Shown one piece after another: positions 14,338 through 17,908 of a DNA stretch of 17,908 bases (position 1 is the first letter of the stretch; each line of letters begins with the position of its first letter). The DNA is taken from assembly GCA_946479785.1 (NCBI GenBank), contig CAMLHQ010000066.1, forward strand, positions 1 to 17,908, written 5' to 3'. Source of the DNA: an uncultured Nitrospira sp. GTDB lineage: Bacteria > Nitrospirota > Nitrospiria > Nitrospirales > Nitrospiraceae. A program made the position numbers and the translations under genes. The notes beneath the pieces are model-generated. The model was not told the DNA's origin. It was given only the letters and a program-made list of their open reading frames with translations, and did not search any database.

Positions 14338-15204
14338 TCAATGCGCCACGAGCGAGTCCCGTTCGAAATCGACGAGGACCGGATTCCCGTTCGATGGGCC
14401 CGCCGACGTTCCATCGCTGCCTCCATGCTTCGCGTGGCGAACAAGGAAGTGGATAATGTGGTTTCTGATCTTGTAGTAATGCGGATGTTCGATGATCGTT
14501 TCCCTCGATCTCGGCCGTGGAACCGACACGTGCACCGTCTCGGCAATCCGCGCCTCCGGCCCGTTCGTCATCAGAAGAATGCGGTCGGACAAGAGAATCG
14601 CCTCGTCCACATCATGGGTGACCATGAACACCGTATTGCGCGAGGTGTTCCACATTTGTATCAGTTCTTCCTGAATTACGCCTCGCGTTAACGCATCGAT
14701 CTGCGCGAACGGCTCGTCCAGCAGCAGGACTTTGGGCTCGATGGCAAACGCCCGAGCGAGGCCCACGCGCTGCTTCATGCCTCCCGATAAGGCGATCGGC
14801 CGCTTGTCCTCCGCTCCTTTGAGCCCGACCAGGGCGATGTATTTGTTGACATGCGCTATTACTTGTTCGCGACCCCAGTCTGGATACGCGGAACGGACCG
14901 CCACGGCGATGTTCTCAAACACCGTCATCCAAGGCATCAGCGCGAAGTTCTGGAAGACAACCATGCGGTCCAGACCAGGTCCGCTTGCCTCGCGACCGTT
15001 GAGAATGATGCCTCCCTCAGTCGGCGTTTCCAGGCCGGCAATAATGTTCAGGAGGGTGCTCTTACCGCAGCCTGAATGTCCGATGCACGTGACGAACTCG
15101 CCCTTCTCGATCTTGATCGTGGCATCTCTGAAGATACAGACATGCCCTTCCCCTGATGGATTCGGAAAATATTTCGTCACATGGTCGATTTGCAGAAAGG
15201 ACAT
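14338..15204 (-). CDS. CynD/NrtD-type ABC transporter ATP-binding protein
   Basis: The 288-residue product is a single ABC ATPase: Walker A G-H-S-G-C-G-K-S-T (42-50), Q-loop near 85, signature L-S-G-G-M-K-Q (139-145), Walker B L-L-L-D-E-P (160-165) and switch His197. It belongs to the nitrate/sulfonate/taurine importer ATPases and lacks the fused binding domain of NrtC. Its gene starts three bases after the permease stop codon, with AGGAG six bases upstream of the ATG. It powers uptake of cyanate, nitrate or nitrite; the adjacent cynS favours cyanate. Confidence 0.92.
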   Translation of the reverse strand: MSFLQIDHVTKYFPNPSGEGHVCIFRDATIKIEKGEFVTCIGHSGCGKSTLLNIIAGLETPTEGGIILNGREASGPGLDRMVVFQNFALMPWMTVFENIAVAVRSAYPDWGREQVIAHVNKYIALVGLKGAEDKRPIALSGGMKQRVGLARAFAIEPKVLLLDEPFAQIDALTRGVIQEELIQMWNTSRNTVFMVTHDVDEAILLSDRILLMTNGPEARIAETVHVSVPRPRSRETIIEHPHYYKIRNHIIHFLVRHAKHGGSDGTSAGPSNGNPVLVDFERDSLVAH

Positions 15205-15207
15205 GGA

Positions 15208-16095
15208 TCACTCCTGATAGGTGACCAGACCGGCCAGCTTGTTGAAGCCGGAATCGAGAATCACACCCACCACCCCCACGACCAGGATGGCGAAGATAAC
15301 ACCCGCGATATCAAGATTATTCCATTCGATCCAACTCAAGTAGCCGACGCCCAGTTCACCGAGCAGCATCTCCGCCGGCACGACGGCCACCAGGGCGCTG
15401 CCGAATGAAATGCGCAATCCGTTCACGATGGTCGGGGCGGCTCCCGGCAGAATCACCTTGAACAACCGCTTGAACCACGAGAGTTGCAGAATTGCCGCGA
15501 CGTGGAGATATTCTTTCTTCAAAGAACTGACTCCGAACGCCGTGGTCGCCAAGGTCGGCCATATCGCCGCCATGAACACGACGAGGATGGCGGTCCACTT
15601 CGGATCTTTGACCGTATAGAGCAGCAGCGGCATCCAGGCCAGAGGAGAGATCGGTTTCATGATCTGAATAAAGGGATTGGCCGCGCGGAACAGCACTTTG
15701 TTCAGGCCGAGAACCACGCCCAGCATGATCGCGATCACTGAAGCGGCCAGAAATCCGGCCGCAAATCGGGATACGGTATATAAGACCAAATAGGCGATGC
15801 CGTGATCGTTGGTGCCTTTTTTCACGAACGCTTCCGCCAACTCCTCGCGTGCTTTCTCCATCACAGCCAATGGACCGGGAACTCCTTTGACTTTTTCCTT
15901 TTCCGGATTCCAGGCGTAACTTCCGTCCGGCAACCGAACGATGTCGCCGTTAAATTCCATCATCTGGAGTTGGTCCTCGTTCAATCCTCTCGAATCGAAC
16001 GTCGGCCGCAGGGTGAACACATGCCAGACCAGCAAAAACAGCACCAACACGAAGCCTGCAATGAACCATGGATTCCCTTGCGACTGAGCGGCCAT
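15208..16095 (-). CDS. CynB/NrtB-type ABC transporter permease
   Basis: The 295-residue product has a first membrane helix (about 10-28), a periplasmic segment of about 75 residues typical of NrtB-like permeases, then at least four further helices. The cytoplasmic loop for the ATPase is seen in Y-L-H-V-A-A-I-L-Q-L-S, followed by V-I-L-P-G-A-A-P-T-I-V-N-G-L-R. I chose the ATG at 16095 because GAGGAGG lies directly upstream and the length matches NrtB. A GTG at 16275 overlapping the stop codon of the upstream gene by four bases is possible and would add 60 residues, though these look unlike a membrane-protein N-terminus. Confidence 0.85.
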   Translation of the reverse strand: MAAQSQGNPWFIAGFVLVLFLLVWHVFTLRPTFDSRGLNEDQLQMMEFNGDIVRLPDGSYAWNPEKEKVKGVPGPLAVMEKAREELAEAFVKKGTNDHGIAYLVLYTVSRFAAGFLAASVIAIMLGVVLGLNKVLFRAANPFIQIMKPISPLAWMPLLLYTVKDPKWTAILVVFMAAIWPTLATTAFGVSSLKKEYLHVAAILQLSWFKRLFKVILPGAAPTIVNGLRISFGSALVAVVPAEMLLGELGVGYLSWIEWNNLDIAGVIFAILVVGVVGVILDSGFNKLAGLVTYQE

Positions 16096-16156
16096 CGCTC
16101 CTCCTCGCAGAACCGGGGAAGCAGAGTTCCTTGGCCCTCTCCGCGGCCACAACCTG

Positions 16157-16177
16157 GCAGCTGTCGACCTCAGCTGC
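16157..16177 (-). promoter_or_regulatory. Intercistronic hairpin between binding-protein and permease genes
   Basis: A perfect 7 bp stem (GCAGCTG/CAGCTGC) with a seven-base loop lies in the 176-base gap. It may mark mRNA processing or reduce expression of the membrane subunits relative to the binding protein. Confidence 0.3.
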
Positions 16178-16271
16178 TCCGGGAACCCTTGACTGGAGAG
16201 CATCAGTGATGAGTCAGCTCGTTGCGGCGCCACTTCAGACACTATGGTTCGGTTGGTCGATTCCATTAATC

Positions 16272-17549
16272 TCACGCCATACTGTGAATTTTGAAACTTT
16301 TGGCATAGGCGTCCGCGTTGTTCGGATCAAATTCCCTGCCCATAATGGTATGTTTCATCGACGTAGACTGATGTGTCGGGTAACCGAGTTCCTTGGCGAT
16401 CCGGTCGCAGTCCGCCGCCCGATACACCTGCTCCGCCACCGTCTTGTAATTCACGTCACCCTTGAGGTGCCCCCAGCGTTTCATTTGCGTCATGATCCAG
16501 ATCGCCATGGAATGCCAAGGATAGGGATCGAAATCGATGCGGTTGGGCTCTTTCCTGATATTGCCCAGTCCGTCGGCATAGGTGCCAGTCAGGATCTGCT
16601 CAAGCACGATCACCGGTTGGTTCAGGTAATTGGTCGGTGCGATCGCCGCGGCAATTTCTTTGCGATGCGCGGGATCGGATGCGTAGTGCGTGGCGTCCAC
16701 GATCGCTCGCCACATGGCGAGAAACGTGTTGGGATAGGTCGTTGCGAATTCTTTGGTCACCGTAAAGGCACAGCAGGGATGACGGTCCCAAATATCCTTT
16801 GAGAGTTTATAGATAAAGCCGACGTTCTCATAGACCGCCCGTTGGTTGAAGGGGTCCGGACCCAGGTAGCCATCCACGTTTCCGGCCTTGAGATTCGCGA
16901 CCATTTCTGGCGGCGGCACCACTCGTATTTGGACGTCCTTGTCGGGATGGACGCCGCCTTCCGCCAGAAAATACCGCAGCAGGTAATTATGCATGGAGTA
17001 ATCGAACGGGACGCAGAATCGGAACCCTTTCATCTCGGCGGCAGTCTTCACGTTCTTATGCTTGATGTGCAGCGTAATGGCTTGGCCGTTGATGTTCTCT
17101 ACCGCCGGCATGTAGATCGGTGTCGGCATCGACCCCGCCCCCAGCGTGATCGCCAAGGGCATCGGGGTGAGCATATGCGCCGCATCGACTTCTTTGTTCA
17201 CCGCCCAATCGCGGATCATCGCCCAACCCGCCGCCCGCTTCACGGAAGCATTCAGTCCGTGCTTTTTGTAGAATCCGAGCGGTTCCGCCATGATGATCGG
17301 CGTGCCGCAGGTAATCGGGATGAAGCCGATACTCACATCGGTCTTTTCCGGTTTGCCAATCGGATCGGCAGCAAACGCCTTCAGCTTTGCCAGCGGAACA
17401 ATCTCGGACAGCAAAGCGGTGAGGGTCGCTGCTCCAAGTCCGGCGAGCAATTGCCGGCGAGTCGGTCCGGCCGCCTCAAGGACAGCAGCGGTGACCGTCC
17501 GATCGAGCGTCTGCCCCAAATACTGTTCGGAAGAAGGTACGGCAGTCAT
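16272..17549 (-). CDS. CynA/NrtA-type substrate-binding protein
   Basis: The 425-residue product has a twin-arginine signal (T-R-R-Q-L-L at 30-35, then a hydrophobic stretch) and belongs to the NrtA family of periplasmic nitrate/nitrite/cyanate/bicarbonate binding proteins: V-S-I-G-F-I-P-I-T-C-G-T-P-I-I-M-A, A-A-H-M-L-T-P-M-P-L-A-I-T-L-G, and G-N-V-D-G-Y-L-G-P-D-P-F-N-Q-R-A. It delivers substrate to the permease encoded next. AGGA eight bases before the ATG at 17549 supports the start; an open frame up to 17627 runs through the leader terminator and is not a real N-terminus. The ligand cannot be read with certainty; cynS suggests cyanate, and nitrate or nitrite remain possible. Confidence 0.9.
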   Translation of the reverse strand: MTAVPSSEQYLGQTLDRTVTAAVLEAAGPTRRQLLAGLGAATLTALLSEIVPLAKLKAFAADPIGKPEKTDVSIGFIPITCGTPIIMAEPLGFYKKHGLNASVKRAAGWAMIRDWAVNKEVDAAHMLTPMPLAITLGAGSMPTPIYMPAVENINGQAITLHIKHKNVKTAAEMKGFRFCVPFDYSMHNYLLRYFLAEGGVHPDKDVQIRVVPPPEMVANLKAGNVDGYLGPDPFNQRAVYENVGFIYKLSKDIWDRHPCCAFTVTKEFATTYPNTFLAMWRAIVDATHYASDPAHRKEIAAAIAPTNYLNQPVIVLEQILTGTYADGLGNIRKEPNRIDFDPYPWHSMAIWIMTQMKRWGHLKGDVNYKTVAEQVYRAADCDRIAKELGYPTHQSTSMKHTIMGREFDPNNADAYAKSFKIHSMA

Positions 17550-17583
17550 GTCGCAATCCTTTCGGTCCACCGCCCGGAAGTAC

Positions 17584-17625
17584 AAAGGCGTCCCTCTCTC
17601 GCGGGAGAGAAGGACGCCTTTGTCC
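17584..17625 (-). promoter_or_regulatory. Second, tandem terminator module of leader L1
   Basis: Minus-strand GGAC-AAAGGC-GTCC (17612-17625) repeats the loop of P2, and its 3' arm feeds a 17 bp stem (17584-17600 with 17605-17621, loop CCGC), the strongest in the window. It is followed only by GTAC, not a T tract. No matching P1 hairpin was found just upstream. It lies 35 bases before the start codon of the binding-protein gene. Confidence 0.6.
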
Positions 17626-17667
17626 ATCCTTGCAGATCTTCACCGATCCGCCACTGCTGTCTATTTC

Positions 17668-17709
17668 AAAAAAGAAAGCGTCCGCCATCCTTGGAAGAAT
17701 GACGGACGC
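17668..17709 (-). terminator. First terminator of leader L1
   Basis: A stem of 11 bp or more (GCGTCCGTCAT with ATGGCGGACGC, one G-U pair) is followed on the minus strand by TTTCTTTTTT. It could also end glnA transcripts that read through. Confidence 0.8.
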
Positions 17710-17757
17710 CTTTGTCCGTTGCCGTATGTCTGGAGCATCAACGAGGCGCCGTTGCCT
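17668..17757 (-). promoter_or_regulatory. Leader L1: ANTAR-type antitermination region
   Basis: Minus-strand order: P1 (17744-17757), AGGC-AACGGC-GCCT; P2 (17702-17719), ACGGAC-AAAGGC-GTCCGT, a perfect 6 bp stem. Both hexaloops have A1 and G4. The 3' arm of P2 is the 5' arm of a terminator hairpin (17678-17709) followed by a ten-base T-rich tract (17668-17677). Formation of P1/P2 bound by an ANTAR protein would prevent termination and switch on the transporter and cynS genes. Confidence 0.8.
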
Positions 17758-17777
17758 TGTCTAGCTCATCGATTGAT

Positions 17778-17807
17778 CTTCTACCACGCTCGATCCCTTC
17801 TCGTCAA
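17778..17807 (-). promoter_or_regulatory. Possible sigma-70 promoter for leader L1
   Basis: On the minus strand TTGACG and TAGAAG are spaced by 18 bases, ending about 20 bases before hairpin P1. The -35 is good, the -10 is poor. It is the only promoter-like pair in the short gap after glnA. Confidence 0.3.
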
Positions 17808-17812
17808 CCATA

Positions 17813-17826
17813 CCCTCGTGTGAGGG
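17813..17826 (-). terminator. Small hairpin after glnA
   Basis: CCCTC and GAGGG enclose a four-base loop 15 bases after the glnA stop codon. There is no T tract, so it is a weak terminator candidate. Confidence 0.25.
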
Positions 17827-17840
17827 CACAGTGTCGAGTT

Positions 17841-17908
17841 CTAGAGGTCGTAATACAAGAAGAACTCATACGGATGCGGCCGCAAGCGCATGGGATCGAC
17901 TTCCTTGC
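17841..17908 (-). CDS. glnA: Glutamine synthetase, C-terminal end (cut by window edge)
   Basis: The last 21 codons before a TAG read K-E-V-D-P-M-R-L-R-P-H-P-Y-E-F and end F-L-Y-Y-D-L. This is the conserved C-terminus of bacterial type I glutamine synthetase, just after its adenylylation loop region. The enzyme assimilates ammonium into glutamine, the sink for the ammonium supplied by the genes that follow on the same strand. Confidence 0.9.
   Translation of the reverse strand, partial: KEVDPMRLRPHPYEFFLYYDL

Noticed and set aside
17550..17627. N-terminal extension of the substrate-binding protein to 17627
   Set aside because: These codons are the translated second terminator stem of leader L1; the ATG at 17549 has a proper ribosome binding site.
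17626..17667. A P1 hairpin for the second L1 terminator module
   Set aside because: I searched for a short stem with an A1/G4 six-base loop and found only GATC-GGTGAA-GATC, which lacks A at position 1.
17584..17757. Short repeated GGACAAAGGCGTCC motifs as a CRISPR-like or mobile repeat
   Set aside because: The copies are few, irregularly spaced and embedded in exclusive hairpin/terminator folds with conserved loop positions, which is explained by antitermination leaders.

Overview
The window most resembles a chromosome segment of a Nitrospira-type bacterium (phylum Nitrospirota). The inference rests on gene content: cyanase next to a nitrate/cyanate-type ABC transporter, two Amt ammonium transporters, an octaheme HAO-family cytochrome beside a Rieske/cytochrome b pair, and several small exported proteins, all in fairly GC-rich DNA. 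I cannot confirm the taxonomy without a search.

Left part (1-6470): unrelated housekeeping and envelope genes. These are the start of a lipoprotein gene cut by the window edge (-), a GSDH-family sugar dehydrogenase lipoprotein (-), a small exported protein (+), a second exported protein (-), an ABC-F ATPase of the Uup type (-), a candidate 25-residue basic peptide (+), and a BACON/fibronectin-III lipoprotein (+) behind a very good sigma-54 promoter and a structured 5' UTR. A two-CBS-domain protein (-) lies at 6560-7324.

Right part (7651-17908): everything is on the minus strand and concerns nitrogen acquisition. In transcription order: end of glnA, leader L1, CynA/NrtA-type binding protein, permease, ATPase, cynS, leader L2, a canonical amt, leader L3, a small winged-helix-like protein, a divergent amt, Rieske protein, cytochrome b, and a membrane-anchored octaheme cytochrome.

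The main discovery is in the leaders. L1, L2 and L3 each carry short hairpins with six-base loops having A at position 1 and G at position 4. In each, the last such hairpin shares its 3' arm with the 5' arm of a terminator hairpin followed by a T tract. This is the architecture of ANTAR-protein (NasR/NasT/EutV type) antitermination. One ANTAR regulator encoded elsewhere could therefore switch the cyanate/nitrate transporter, cyanase, both Amt genes and the redox complex together.

The last transcript joins ammonium transport to a quinol-oxidising Rieske/cytochrome b module and an eight-CXXCH cytochrome. The inferred role is nitrite (or other N-oxide) reduction to ammonium for assimilation, not ammonia oxidation. 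The Rieske protein is odd: its first cluster motif has Asp where the His ligand should be. The cytochrome b has PPWY instead of PEWY, and the co-transcribed Amt lacks both Phe-gate residues by eye alignment.
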